Origin: Deinococcus malanensis
Lineage (GTDB): Bacteria; Deinococcota; Deinococci; Deinococcales; Deinococcaceae
Reading direction: 5' to 3'
DNA length: 64,000 nt
Assembly: GCF_014647655.1 (NCBI RefSeq)
Contig: NZ_BMPP01000002.1
Coordinates: 124,001-188,000, forward strand
This document shows, piece by piece, positions 32,565 to 45,469 of the stretch (position 1 is the first letter of the stretch; each line of letters begins with the position of its first letter). The notes under the pieces are model-generated. The model worked only from the letters and a program-made list of their open reading frames with translations. It did no database searches and was not told the DNA's origin. Position numbers and translations under genes: made by a program.

Positions 32565-32708
32565 TTGACTACTTAGGAAGAAGCTTTAGGATGAGACGGG
32601 CCATCGTCCCGGACACGGACCGGGCGCATCCGCACGACGGTGGGGCGTGGTAACCTCGCCGATTGAGATGAGGCATGCATTCGAAGGTGCGACGCAGGTG
32701 ACCACACA
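32565..32708 (+). promoter_or_regulatory. mraY promoter and structured leader with mini-ORFs
   Basis: TTGACT (32565-32570), 16 nt, then TAGGAT (32587-32592) is a good promoter. The roughly 110-nt leader contains CCCGG/CCGGG-type stems and two tiny frames. One (ATG 32591) reads 20 codons and stops at 32653. The other (ATG 32668) reads 15 codons, and its TGA overlaps the mraY ATG at 32715 as TGATG. A second -10-like TAACCT lies at 32651-32656. The leader could couple translation of mraY; this is inference. Confidence 0.5.
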
Positions 32709-33626
32709 GTGTTGATGGTCACCGCGCTGCTGTCGTGGTTCCTGGTGGGTCTGTTTATCCGCGTCAGCAAGGCGCGTGGCTGGGGTCAGCCGGTTCGCAA
32801 GGACGGCCCGCAGACCCATCTGGTGAAAGAGGGGACGCCGACTGCGGGCGGGGTGGCGTTTGTGCTGGCCATGGCTCTGGTGTTCTTTCCGCTGTACCTG
32901 AGTGGCAACGGGGGCGGTGAACGCGAACTGCTGATCATGCTTACGGCACTGGCCATGGGCGTGGTGGGTGGCGTCGATGACTGGCTGAAAATACAGTCGC
33001 GGATGCGGGGCAGCGGCAAGAAGGAACTGCTGGCCCGTGAGAAGTTTCCGCTGCAGTTTCTGGTTGCCCTGGTCTTTGCGTGGCTGGCAGCGCCTCTGGC
33101 CAGCCACGAGCTTGTGCCCAGCCTGGGCCCTGTCCTTGACGTGATCCTGGTGGCGCTGGTCATGGTCGGCAGCGTCAATGCCTTTAACTTCACCGATGGT
33201 CTCGACGGCCTGCTGGGCGGCGTGGCAATCATCGTGCTGCTGCCGCTGCTGGCGTTCTCGCCGGTTTCGGCGCTGCTGGTCGCGGCCCTGCTGGGCTTCC
33301 TGTGGTTCAACGCGCATCCGGCCCGGGTATTCATGGGTGATATGGGGTCACATGCCATAGGTGCGGTGGCGGCTGGAGCCTACATCCTGTATGCAGACAT
33401 CTGGCTGCTGCCCATTGCCGCGATTATTCCGGTCGTTGCGGTGCTGAGCGTGATGATTCAGGTCATCTCGTTCAAGACGCGTGGCAAGCGCGTTTTCCGG
33501 ATGAGCCCCATCCAGCATCACTTCGAACTGAGCGGCTGGCCCGAAACCCACGTCACGATCCGGTTCTGGGTGATCACAGCCGTGGCGACGGCAGCCGTAT
33601 GGTGGCTGCTGGGCGCCCGGCCCTAG
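32709..33626 (+). CDS. mraY: Phospho-N-acetylmuramoyl-pentapeptide-transferase
   Basis: MraY makes lipid I from UDP-MurNAc-pentapeptide and undecaprenyl phosphate, the step just before MurG. The protein has about 305 residues, short for the family (320-360), with about nine hydrophobic spans. It shows [12 protein letters not shown] near 37, DDWLKIQSR near 92, [15 protein letters not shown] near 157, the active-site region [16 protein letters not shown] near 209, and the [10 protein letters not shown] motif near 265. Start candidates are GTG 32709, TTG 32712 and ATG 32715. It is separated from the mur/fts operon. Confidence 0.95.
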   Translation: MLMVTALLSWFLVGLFIRVSKARGWGQPVRKDGPQTHLVKEGTPTAGGVAFVLAMALVFFPLYLSGNGGGERELLIMLTALAMGVVGGVDDWLKIQSRMRGSGKKELLAREKFPLQFLVALVFAWLAAPLASHELVPSLGPVLDVILVALVMVGSVNAFNFTDGLDGLLGGVAIIVLLPLLAFSPVSALLVAALLGFLWFNAHPARVFMGDMGSHAIGAVAAGAYILYADIWLLPIAAIIPVVAVLSVMIQVISFKTRGKRVFRMSPIQHHFELSGWPETHVTIRFWVITAVATAAVWWLLGARP

Positions 33627-33645
33627 CGCACCCCACAGATGTCCT

Positions 33646-33680
33646 GGGCCTGAAGATGATCTTCAGGCCCGGTTCCTTTT
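33646..33680 (+). terminator. Terminator after mraY
   Basis: GGGCCTGAAGAT (33646-33657) and ATCTTCAGGCCC (33659-33670) form a very tight palindrome, followed by GGTTCCTTTT, 19 nt after the mraY stop. Confidence 0.8.
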
Positions 33681-33704
33681 CGTGGGCCGAGTGTTCTGCA
33701 GGCG

Positions 33705-33710
33705 TAGACT
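33705..33710 (+). promoter_or_regulatory. -10 box for leaderless RlmI-like gene
   Basis: TAGACT lies 7 nt before the GTG at 33718 and decides that start. Confidence 0.6.
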
Positions 33711-33717
33711 CGGCAGC

Positions 33718-34671
33718 GTGCTCATCCCCGAAGTTCCAGATCTGGTCTCCCTGCTTGGCCACCGAGCCCACCTGAGTGCCCAGGGCACGACCATCTACCG
33801 GGGCGTCCACACCACCGAAACCGGTGGAGCCTTCGCGCTGGATATCGCCGGTGACGCTGGAGTTCTCAGCCTCTATCAGGACCTGAGCGCGCAGGAAGAA
33901 ACGGAGCTTGCCACGCGCTGCGCCGAGGCGGCCGGGCTGGCGGGCGTGTACCTCAAGCGGCGGCCGGTCGAGGCCCGCCACACCGCCAATGTGGCGCGCG
34001 AGTGGTTGTCCCCTCCAAACCCGGTCTGGGGAGAATCCCGATCCGAGGTCACGGCGCTTGAAAGCGGCGTGCCTTTTCTGATCCGGCCCGGAGGCGACCT
34101 GAGCACCGGTCTGTTTACGGATGCCCGGCCGGCCCGTGAGTATGTACGTGCCTCGGCGCCGGCCCGGGTGCTGAACACCTTCGCCTACACCTGCGGTTTT
34201 GGCCTGAGTGCGGCGCTGGGCGGGGCCGAGACGGTAAAAAACGTGGACCTGTCACGGAGGGTCCTGAGCTGGGGTCAGGACAACTATGACCTGAGCGGTC
34301 TGAGTGCCCCGGACACGGACTTTCTGTATGGGGACGTGTTCGAATGGCTCGCCCGCCTTCAGCGGCGCGGAGACCGGTTTGATCTGGTGGTGCTGGACCC
34401 ACCCAGTTTTGCGCGCGGCAAGACCGGCATCTGGCGGGCCGAGAAGGATTACGGGCGTCTGGTGGCCCTGGCCGCCGCGGTAGTAGCGCCGGGCGGGCGG
34501 GTGCTGGCCCTGCTCAACCACGGGGGCGTCGGCACAGAAGCATTCGGGCGCATGATTCAGACCGGGCTGGGTCAGGCGGGCCGCTCCGGGCGGGTCACCA
34601 GTCGCCTGACAGCGGGGGAAGATTATCCCGGCGCGCGTCACCTGAAAATTCAGGCCTGGACCCTGGACTGA
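33718..34671 (+). CDS. RlmI-like class I rRNA methyltransferase
   Basis: This 317-residue methyltransferase is related to the 23S rRNA m5C methylases of the RlmI/YccW group, but its N-terminal region is short and not a clear PUA domain. Seen: the central [14 protein letters not shown] near 126, the AdoMet loop [18 protein letters not shown] near 150, [15 protein letters not shown] near 224 (the catalytic-type DPPSF motif) and LLNHGGVG near 268. It is leaderless from GTG 33718. The RNA target is not certain, so I give no symbol. Confidence 0.85.
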   Translation: MLIPEVPDLVSLLGHRAHLSAQGTTIYRGVHTTETGGAFALDIAGDAGVLSLYQDLSAQEETELATRCAEAAGLAGVYLKRRPVEARHTANVAREWLSPPNPVWGESRSEVTALESGVPFLIRPGGDLSTGLFTDARPAREYVRASAPARVLNTFAYTCGFGLSAALGGAETVKNVDLSRRVLSWGQDNYDLSGLSAPDTDFLYGDVFEWLARLQRRGDRFDLVVLDPPSFARGKTGIWRAEKDYGRLVALAAAVVAPGGRVLALLNHGGVGTEAFGRMIQTGLGQAGRSGRVTSRLTAGEDYPGARHLKIQAWTLD

Positions 34672-34751
34672 GCAGGGGCCTGAGAAGCCGCTAGTCAGGA
34701 CCTCACAGCGGGGTTCGTGCCTCGCCTCACTTCGTTTTCTAAAGCGGCGGG

Positions 34752-34757
34752 TATGCT
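34752..34757 (+). promoter_or_regulatory. -10 box for leaderless bacilliredoxin-like gene
   Basis: TATGCT lies 6 nt before the ATG at 34764. Confidence 0.55.
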
Positions 34758-34763
34758 GTGGGC

Positions 34764-35411
<648 letters not shown>

Positions 35412-35431
35412 GCGACACCCGATTTCCACTG

Positions 35432-35460
35432 CGCCGCCTTCCTTTATCTGGGAGGCGGCG
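35432..35460 (+). terminator. Terminator after the bacilliredoxin-like gene
   Basis: CGCCGCCTTCC (35432-35442) and GGGAGGCGGCG (35450-35460) pair with one wobble; TGATCTTTTCG follows. Confidence 0.65.
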
Positions 35461-35577
35461 TGATCTTTTCGATGTATGTAAGCGTGCGGTAAGAGTCAAA
35501 AGAGTCAGATGAAGGCGCGATACGACGAGCCCGTGATCTCCTCACCTCCTCTTCACGACCCTGGACGCTACCCACGC

Positions 35578-36423
35578 ATGGCTGAAACTACCCTTCTTCC
35601 CCCCTCCCTGAGCCGTTTCCCGCTCCCGGCAGACCGCGCGGTGTACCGTGACCTGTCGACCGACCACTATCCCTGGACCGAAATCAGCGCCGACTTCGAG
35701 GCCCGTCAGGACGAAAGCTTCAGCGGAATGCTGGATATCTGGCAAGGCGAGCGATGGGCGCGTTTTGCGCTGGTGCAGGGCGCTGCGCGCGCCGGCTTCA
35801 CACAGGGTGGCCACGAGGTCAGCTGGGCGGCCGCGATGCAGGCCATGCCACGCGCGCAGGTCACGCTGACCCGAATGGACGGCGTGATCAGCGACCTGAT
35901 CTGGGCCCTGCGCGCCGCAGACGAGCCGACCCCTCTCAAAGTGCCGTGGCCAGCCGCCCAGCATGAGCTTCAGCGGGTGCATTTCACCGGCGCACTGATC
36001 TCCGGTGGCAGTTGCAGCTACTGGAAGGCGGGTCAGTTACTTGAGGGCACCCTCCCGCAGAGCGGAGCAGCGTGCCAGATGGTCTCCACCTACCGTGCCA
36101 ACGACCGCGAAGGCACCCTGAGCTTCTGGCAGGAACTGCTGCGCACCGTGAACTCGCAGGTTCCCCTGGCCGAGCCGTGGCGGCAGGCCACCGTGGCCCT
36201 GTCCGACGAGCATCCCTGCCTCGATCCGTTTGCACAGGAGGTCGTGTTGACCAACGGCATACTGCAGGTCGATCCCGAGCTGGAGCTGCAGGAACTGCGC
36301 CCCGCGCTAAGCGCCGCCCTGCGTCAGATGATGAACCGCGCTGGAGTGCGCCTGGCGGACCTGCCGCTTGGCGCGCTGAGGCAGCGGCCCGAGTGGCTTG
36401 CTGCCGAACTGGAGGTGAGTTGA
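35578..36423 (+). CDS. Uncharacterised protein, possible PATAN/DUF4388-like domain
   Basis: This 281-residue cytosolic protein is the first gene of a three-gene cassette. Residues about 40-105 (DESFSGMLDIWQGERWARFA, then VQGAARAGFTQGG) follow the shape of PATAN/DUF4388 domains: a FSG-type opening, a hydrophobic strand and a G-A-x-x-GF turn. These domains occur in twitching-motility and phototaxis regulators. The assignment is by eye and weak. The C-terminal 60 residues are helical. The frame is open upstream to an ATG at 35509, so the start is uncertain. One nucleotide separates it from the next gene. Confidence 0.6.
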   Translation: MAETTLLPPSLSRFPLPADRAVYRDLSTDHYPWTEISADFEARQDESFSGMLDIWQGERWARFALVQGAARAGFTQGGHEVSWAAAMQAMPRAQVTLTRMDGVISDLIWALRAADEPTPLKVPWPAAQHELQRVHFTGALISGGSCSYWKAGQLLEGTLPQSGAACQMVSTYRANDREGTLSFWQELLRTVNSQVPLAEPWRQATVALSDEHPCLDPFAQEVVLTNGILQVDPELELQELRPALSAALRQMMNRAGVRLADLPLGALRQRPEWLAAELEVS

Positions 36424-36424
36424 G

Positions 36425-36829
36425 ATGGCAGTCGTCAGCTGGCCCGAGGGCCTGAGCGATCAGACTCCGCTGCCCTACGGCGTGTGGAAGATCATGACGC
36501 ACGTCAACGGCGAGCGCGACAGCGCTCAGGTGGCCAGGATGGCGGCCGTCAGCGACGCCGATGTGCTGACGGCCGTGCAGCAGTCGCAACAGTGGGTCGA
36601 GCGGGCCACCGCGCAGCAGCGGCCAGTATCGGCCGCACTGGAGGCCGAGCTCACCAAGATCCTGGTCAGTGTGGTAGGCCCGATGGCCACACTGATGATG
36701 GACGACGCCATGGAGGACCTGGGCGAGACCGCCACACTCAGTGCGCTGCTCTCGACCCTGGCCAGCGAACTGGATGCCAGCCAGATGGACGCGTTTGTCC
36801 GGCAGGTCCGCGCCCGGGGCTTTCTGTGA
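36425..36829 (+). CDS. Small two-domain protein, DUF8082-like C-terminus
   Basis: This is a 134-residue protein. The first half (PYGVWKIMTHVNGERDSAQV, then MAAVSDADVLTAV) looks like a winged-helix or effector-domain repeat with an I-x-x-x-V/L-x-G-x-R-x-S pattern. The second half (ILVSVVGPMATLMMDDAMED, then LLSTLASELDASQMDAFVRQ) matches the general pattern of DUF8082, a helical domain seen in signalling proteins of cyanobacteria and Deinococcus. There is no enzyme motif. It is coupled to the upstream gene (1-nt gap) and lies 64 nt ahead of the HAMP protein. Confidence 0.6.
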   Translation: MAVVSWPEGLSDQTPLPYGVWKIMTHVNGERDSAQVARMAAVSDADVLTAVQQSQQWVERATAQQRPVSAALEAELTKILVSVVGPMATLMMDDAMEDLGETATLSALLSTLASELDASQMDAFVRQVRARGFL

Positions 36830-36893
36830 GCCTGCGCACCGCCCCTCACATCTCAACTCACGCCGCGCCGCGCGGTCATAAGGGAGTCAACGC

Positions 36894-38552
<1,659 letters not shown>

Positions 38553-38570
38553 CCAGAGCCGCTATGCAGC

Positions 38571-38598
38571 CGCCGCCCGCGAACATTCGCGGGCGGCG
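38571..38598. terminator. Bidirectional terminator between HAMP and AHSA1 genes
   Basis: CGCCGCCCGCG (38571-38581) and CGCGGGCGGCG (38588-38598) form a perfect 11-bp stem with a 6-nt loop between convergent genes. Confidence 0.75.
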
Positions 38599-38655
38599 CT
38601 GTTCTGGTCTGGTTGCCCACCCTGAGCGCCCTGCGCCGCAGCCAGCACCAGGGCC

Positions 38656-39192
38656 TCAGCTCCGCTGTTCCTGCTGCGACTCCAGATGCTCGGCCAGACG
38701 GTCCCAGGTTTCGGTGATGCCCTGCAGCATGCCCATGTCCATGACGGTCTTCAGCCCGTCTTCCGAGCTGTACATGGCCCGGTTCACGACCTTCGTGCCA
38801 CCCTCGACCTCTTCAAAGGTCAGCGTCGAAAGCGTGGGAGGCATGGTTTCGTTGATGTTGGCTTCGGAATCAGAGAAATAGTCGGTGTAGACGATGCGTG
38901 CTGGCTCCTCGATGTCGCGGTAGATGCCCAGGCCCCACGATTCCATGCCGTAGAAGTTTTCCTGGGCCCGGTCGACACACTTCATGCAGTAGTGCCACTT
39001 GCCGCCAGGACGGAAGTCGACGGTGCAGTGAGGAACCTCCCATCCCCGGGGACCCCACCATCTGCTCAGATGCTCAGCGTTCGAAAAAGCATCGAATACC
39101 AGCTGGCGAGGGGCCTTGAAGACGCGTTCGAGGACAAGTTCCCTTCCAGCTTCGACTCGTGAGATCATGGGGGACGTTGCGGTGCTGGTCAT
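38656..39192 (-). CDS. SRPBCC/AHSA1-type ligand-binding protein
   Basis: This 178-residue protein has the START-like fold of the AHSA1 (activator of Hsp90 ATPase homolog 1) family. It opens ELVLERVFKAPRQLVFDAFS, then WWGPRGWEVP, FRPGGKWHY near 65 and the helical end LQGITETWDRLAEHL. In bacteria such proteins are commonly encoded beside an ArsR repressor, exactly as here, and probably bind a hydrophobic small molecule. The ribosome site CAGGAGG is optimal. It is the second gene of the ArsR-led minus operon, with a 105-nt gap. Confidence 0.9.
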   Translation of the reverse strand: MTSTATSPMISRVEAGRELVLERVFKAPRQLVFDAFSNAEHLSRWWGPRGWEVPHCTVDFRPGGKWHYCMKCVDRAQENFYGMESWGLGIYRDIEEPARIVYTDYFSDSEANINETMPPTLSTLTFEEVEGGTKVVNRAMYSSEDGLKTVMDMGMLQGITETWDRLAEHLESQQEQRS

Positions 39193-39297
39193 AAAAAACC
39201 TCCTGAAGGGGGATGGGGACGCCCTGACTTGCCGGGTACTGTTGTGGCCAATCTTGTCTCAATGCGTCATACCAGGCCTCCTGCGTGAAGCCGGGAG

Positions 39298-39666
39298 TTA
39301 CTCGTCAGGTGTGCTCTCAGTAGGGCCGGTCCGGGGCACCCCGGAATCCTGGTCCGTCTGCTGAAGCTGCTGCAAATAAGTGTCGAGCTGGTCGAAACGG
39401 TCTTCCCAGAGGTGCCGGTAGGTGCTGAGCCAGCCGTCGAGGTCCTGAAAAGGCTCGGGACGAAGACGGCAGATGCGCCGGTTGGCCACCGCCTGCATTT
39501 CCACGACCCCCGCGTCACTCAGAACGCGCAGATGCTTGGACGCCTGAGGCTGACGGATATCAAGGCGTGTGGCGATTTCACCGACAGTCAGGGGCTGCTC
39601 GAGCAGCAGCTCGACAATCTGGAAACGGTGCGGTTCCGCTAAAGCACTGAAGGTGACGGCATTCAT
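39298..39666 (-). CDS. ArsR-family transcriptional repressor
   Basis: This is a 122-residue winged-helix repressor. It opens MNAVTFSALAEPHRFQIVELL, continues PLTVGEIATRLDIRQPQASKHLRVLSDAG (recognition helix) and the wing VVEMQAVANRRICRL. It lacks the ELCVC metal site of arsenic sensors, so it belongs to the non-metal group paired with AHSA1 proteins. ATG 39666 follows GGAGGAG by 8 nt; an upstream in-frame ATG would overlap the promoter. Two GAATATTC palindromes in its own promoter are the likely autoregulatory site. Confidence 0.92.
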   Translation of the reverse strand: MNAVTFSALAEPHRFQIVELLLEQPLTVGEIATRLDIRQPQASKHLRVLSDAGVVEMQAVANRRICRLRPEPFQDLDGWLSTYRHLWEDRFDQLDTYLQQLQQTDQDSGVPRTGPTESTPDE

Positions 39667-39712
39667 GTAGGCAACTCCTCCCTGGCCCTGTTCGTAACTC
39701 TCGCCCGATCCA

Positions 39713-39751
39713 ACTATACCATTCTGGGAATATTCCTGCAAGTGAATATTC
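39713..39751 (-). promoter_or_regulatory. Promoter and twin-palindrome operator of the arsR operon
   Basis: On minus, TTGCAG (39741-39736), 17 nt, then TATAGT (39718-39713). Two copies of the palindrome GAATATTC lie at 39728-39735, inside the -35/-10 spacer, and at 39744-39751, just upstream of the -35, 16 nt apart centre to centre. This is a textbook repressor layout, and ArsR is the obvious candidate. Confidence 0.75.
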
Positions 39752-40198
39752 AGGTCGAGGCACTACCGCAAACGTGACAACGCATAGCCAGTCTTCCCTT
39801 CTGCACCAGAGTTGCGGTTCATCCAAGGCAGGAGCCGTTCCTTCCAGGAGACTCCCCGTGTAAGGGAACAGGATCGAAATTCATCGCAATGGGGTTAGAG
39901 GGGGTTATCAGTGGGCATAACTGGGACCCGTGGCGGCGCAACTCAGACCGGGGCCGATCAAACATGGTGCTACGCGCCCGTTCTGCAGGCAAAGTTTTGC
40001 AGTGTCAGGCTCCGGTTTTCCTGCACGCTGGTCATACCAGAGGTTAGTCCGGCCACAAGCAATCCCAGCGGCGACGGGGGACGCCTACAGACCGCCGTGT
40101 CCATACATTCACCGGCAATGGACCAGATTATGCGAGTTGTCATGCCAGGCGTCCTCAAAGCGCATCTCAATGCCGCACTCTGAATCAGACCGGAAAGG
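39752..40198. other. Intergenic region with no recognisable gene
   Basis: This region is 447 nt. Short frames exist on both strands, but none has a plausible protein, start or ribosome site. I found no inverted-repeat ends of an insertion element. Confidence 0.4.
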
Positions 40199-41176
40199 TC
40201 ACTCTGGAGTGTCCCGCACAAGTTCAAACGGCTGCTCCAGCCCGGCTTTCGCCGTATCCAGGGCAATCCGGGGAGCATAGGAAAGTGCCAGAACCGCCCG
40301 GTAGGTTCTCTGGGCCAGGTCGCGGTCACCCATGGCGTCGCGAACCTGACCCAGCCGCGCCAGGGTCAGCCCGGCCAGACTGCGTGGCTGATCGTCATTG
40401 AGGGCGTGTACAGCGCGCTCCAGCAGGGTCCGGGCGTCGCCCAGCTGACCGACAGCCAGATAGATGCTGGCTGCCGCCGCGTCCAATTCTGCGCGCGGTG
40501 TCACGGCGTCGCCGGGCTCCCGGTCCAGTGCCGAGAGCAGTGCACTCAGGTCGTCCTCCTCGCGCAGCTGCCAGGCACGGTCGGCCAGCGCGCGGACCCG
40601 GCTCATCTCACCGGCACTGAAGGACGACACGTCAGGCACCTGGGCCCCTGGCAGGCGGTCAAGGAGACCGGGCAGGTCATCGAGCGGCGCGATCACGACC
40701 CCATCCTGACCCTGCAGCTGCGCCGCGACCTCGTCGAGGCGGCGCGCCTGCCAGCGGGTGCCCGGACCTTCATCCAGCGCGGCACGCAGGTCATCGTGAT
40801 ACCGACGGGCCAGTTCCAGAAACCCCGGACCCAGCAGTTGCGCAGCCGTCAGTGGCCCTTGCAGGTGGGCGGCATATTCCCGTTCAGCCCGCGCGGCGGC
40901 ATTGAGTCGTTCACGGCCCTGCGGATACTGGCCGAGGAAGCTACGCAGCTGCTCATGCTCGGTCTCGGCCCAGCTCCAGTCCGCCTGTTCGAGGTCATGA
41001 ATGCCGATGCGCGCGGCCGGCAATGCGTCACGCAGCGGATGGTCCGGGTCGCTGGACGTGGCCCACTGCACCCCGGACGCGCCCAGATACCGCAGCAGTT
41101 CGACCACAGTGCCCGCGTTGTACTGCGGATGCAGGCGCAGCAGGTCCCCGAGGTCAGGAGCCAGCAGCAGGTTCAT
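40199..41176 (-). CDS. TPR-repeat hypothetical protein downstream of rel
   Basis: This is a 325-residue soluble protein. The first 190 residues are helical and acidic with no motif I recognise ([20 protein letters not shown]). Residues about 225-315 contain TPR-like repeats ([53 protein letters not shown]). There is no signal or membrane segment. It lies 34 nt after rel on the same strand, so it is probably co-transcribed; a role in the stringent response is only a guess. Confidence 0.75.
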   Translation of the reverse strand: MNLLLAPDLGDLLRLHPQYNAGTVVELLRYLGASGVQWATSSDPDHPLRDALPAARIGIHDLEQADWSWAETEHEQLRSFLGQYPQGRERLNAAARAEREYAAHLQGPLTAAQLLGPGFLELARRYHDDLRAALDEGPGTRWQARRLDEVAAQLQGQDGVVIAPLDDLPGLLDRLPGAQVPDVSSFSAGEMSRVRALADRAWQLREEDDLSALLSALDREPGDAVTPRAELDAAAASIYLAVGQLGDARTLLERAVHALNDDQPRSLAGLTLARLGQVRDAMGDRDLAQRTYRAVLALSYAPRIALDTAKAGLEQPFELVRDTPE

Positions 41177-41210
41177 ATGATCTCCCCGGACCTACAGATC
41201 GATATGGGCT

Positions 41211-43493
<2,283 letters not shown>

Positions 43494-43663
43494 TCCATGA
43501 TCCGACGCTTCCGGCACGACCGCCAGAATAGCGCCTGCCCCCCGTCTGACACCGTGGCCATCTGCGCTGCTTTGGGGGTACTTTCCCTCCAGGCCTCGTC
43601 GTCCCACAAAAACATCCACCCCAGGGGGTGGACGGAAAGCAGGTGGATTGAAGAGGGGGCCCG
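43494..43663 (-). promoter_or_regulatory. rel upstream region
   Basis: This is the 170 nt between the peptide gene and rel on minus. A -10-like TATTCT lies at 43525-43530, giving a leader of about 25 nt. I saw no strong hairpin, so some transcripts from the peptide promoter may read into rel. Confidence 0.35.
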
Positions 43664-43768
43664 TTAACGCCTTTGACGCACGCGGACAGGCACCGGTTGA
43701 GGCTGTGGCTGCGACGCGCCCTTGAGCACTTCACGGAGCCATTCGATAAATTCTCCGAGGCCCTTCAT
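43664..43768 (-). CDS. 34-residue leaderless peptide gene upstream of rel
   Basis: Read on minus from ATG 43768, this gives MKGLGEFIEWLREVLKGASQ, then PQPQPVPVRVRQRR and TAA. The first 17 residues form an amphipathic helix. The rest is an alternating Pro-Gln / Pro-Val stretch with a basic end, a design that could bind a membrane, nucleic acid or the ribosome tunnel. TAAAAT lies exactly 6 nt before the ATG, the best leaderless signal in the window. Helix-then-PQP composition in a non-random order suggests selection. Function is unknown; it lies 170 nt upstream of rel on the same strand. Confidence 0.6.
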   Translation of the reverse strand: MKGLGEFIEWLREVLKGASQPQPQPVPVRVRQRR

Positions 43769-43774
43769 GGATCT

Positions 43775-43780
43775 ATTTTA
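43775..43780 (-). promoter_or_regulatory. -10 box for the 34-residue peptide gene
   Basis: TAAAAT on minus, 6 nt before ATG 43768. It is the closest match to consensus TATAAT-type boxes among the leaderless promoters seen here. Confidence 0.6.
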
Positions 43781-43842
43781 GGACCTGAAGTCTGACGGAT
43801 ATGGCACGACGCTGACCATATGTTTACCTCAAGGGGAAAGGG

Positions 43843-44574
43843 TCACAATGCCAGATAGGCCTCGCGGACGCTCGGATCGGCCAGCAGGACAGCGCCCGTG
43901 CCCTGATTGACCACCTGGCCATTTTCGAGCACGTAGGCACGGCTGGCCAGCTTCAGACTCAGGCCCACGTTCTGCTCGACCAGCAGCACGCTCACGCCCT
44001 CGGCATTCACGGCTTTGAGTGCACCGAACACCGTCTGGGTCATCAGTGGGGACAGGCCCAGGCTGGGCTCGTCCACCACCAGCACACTGGGCTTGGCCAT
44101 CAGGGCGCGACCGACCGCGACCATCTGCTGCTCGCCACCCGACAGCGTCCCGGCCAGCTGACCCGAGCGCTCACGCAGGCGCGGAAAGAGGGTATAGACC
44201 CGCTCAAGAGTCTCGGCCTGTGCGGAGCGGGCCTCGGGGCGCATGGCTGCCCCCAGTTCCAGGTTTTCGCGCACCGTCATCAGGGCGAACAGTTCACGGC
44301 CCTCGGGCACGTGGGCCAGCCCCATTCCCACAATCTGCGAGGGCGTGGCGCTGGTGATGTCCTGTCCACCCAGCAGGATCCGCCCTGCGGTCGGCCGGAC
44401 CACGCCGCTAACCGCGCGCAGGGTGCTGGTCTTACCCGCCCCGTTGGCCCCGATCATAGCCACGAACTCGCCGGGGCCGACGCGTACGCTAACGTCCCAC
44501 AGGACCTGGACCTTGCCGTAGCCGGCCGCCAGGTTCTCGATCACCAGTTCCTGGCCCTTCGTGTGTTGTGTCAT
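43843..44574 (-). CDS. livF: HAAT ABC transporter ATPase (LivF-like), second operon
   Basis: This 243-residue ATPase ends the second liv operon. Walker A GANGAGKTSTLR lies near residue 39, GTLSGGEQQMVAVGRALMA near 134, and Walker B VLVVDEPSLGLSPL near 158. The LivF-type H-loop LLVEQNVGLSLKLA follows. ATG 44574 is 118 nt after livG. Compared with the livF at 1-707 it is clearly a paralog, not a recent copy. Confidence 0.92.
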   Translation of the reverse strand: MTQHTKGQELVIENLAAGYGKVQVLWDVSVRVGPGEFVAMIGANGAGKTSTLRAVSGVVRPTAGRILLGGQDITSATPSQIVGMGLAHVPEGRELFALMTVRENLELGAAMRPEARSAQAETLERVYTLFPRLRERSGQLAGTLSGGEQQMVAVGRALMAKPSVLVVDEPSLGLSPLMTQTVFGALKAVNAEGVSVLLVEQNVGLSLKLASRAYVLENGQVVNQGTGAVLLADPSVREAYLAL

Positions 44575-44692
44575 CAGGCTGCCCCTTTGTTCCAGGCCGT
44601 CCCGATGTTCACGGGCCGCCCTTCGACTGCCAGACCTCCTGGCACATGTCCGCTCGCTCCGCCGGGAAAAAGCAGGTGCTGCTTATTCGGCC

Positions 44693-45469
44693 TCATGCGT
44701 GCAGCTCCGTTTCGGTACCCAGATAGGCGCTGACCACCTGGGGATTGGCGGTGACCTCGCGGTAAGTGCCCTCGGCGATCACCTGTCCCTGATCCATGAC
44801 CACCACGCGGTCGGCCAGATCCCGCACGACCGGCATGATGTGCTCGATAAACAGCACGCTGACGCCGCTCTCCTGCACGCTGCGCACCAGCGCGACCGCT
44901 TCCTGTGCCTCGGCGGGACGCAGGCCGGCCATCACCTCGTCCAGCAGCAGCACCTGCGGCTGGGTGGCCAGGGCTCGTGCGACTTCCAGGCGCTTGTCCT
45001 GCAGCAGGGTGAGTTCATGGGCCGCCTTATCGGCGTGGGCAGCCAGACCCGTGCGTTCCAGCAGGTCGTAGGCCCTTTCGCGGGCCTGAGGAAGATTCAT
45101 GCCGCGCTTGCCGAACAGCGCGCCCACAGTGACGTTCTCGTGCACGGTCATTTCCGGGAAGGGACGCACGATCTGAAAGGCGCGGCCCAGCCCGGCGTGA
45201 CAGCGCGCTTCCATGGCATGAGCGGTGACGTCGTTGCCCAGCAGCCATAGCTGACCACTGGTGGGCCGGTAGACGCCCGATAGCAGGTTCAGCAGTGTGG
45301 TCTTGCCAGCACCGTTTGGGCCGATGACCGCCAGGATCTCGCCGGCGTACTGGGTAAACGAGACGTTCTGCACGGCCAGCAGGCCACCGAAGCGTTTGCT
45401 GAGGCCCTCAGCGCGCAGCACGACCTTCCCCTGGGCAGGTGTAGTCGAAGCAGGCATCACAGCGGTCAC
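44693..45469 (-). CDS. livG: HAAT ABC transporter ATPase (LivG-like), second operon
   Basis: This is a 258-residue ATPase. It shows LSKRFGGLLAVQNVSF, Walker A IGPNGAGKTTLLNLL near 52, LTLLQDKRLEVARALATQP in place of LSGGQ (normal for LivG) and Walker B LLLDEVMAGLRP near 175. The Glu in the DEV motif is kept, and the H-loop is LFIEHIMPVV. The GTG at 45469 overlaps the livM stop by 4 nt. An in-frame ATG four codons in is the alternative start. Confidence 0.92.
   Translation of the reverse strand: MTAVMPASTTPAQGKVVLRAEGLSKRFGGLLAVQNVSFTQYAGEILAVIGPNGAGKTTLLNLLSGVYRPTSGQLWLLGNDVTAHAMEARCHAGLGRAFQIVRPFPEMTVHENVTVGALFGKRGMNLPQARERAYDLLERTGLAAHADKAAHELTLLQDKRLEVARALATQPQVLLLDEVMAGLRPAEAQEAVALVRSVQESGVSVLFIEHIMPVVRDLADRVVVMDQGQVIAEGTYREVTANPQVVSAYLGTETELHA

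Noticed and set aside
39752..40198. Possible insertion-sequence or gene remnant in the gap before the TPR gene
   Set aside because: No terminal inverted repeats, no target duplication and no transposase motif on either strand.
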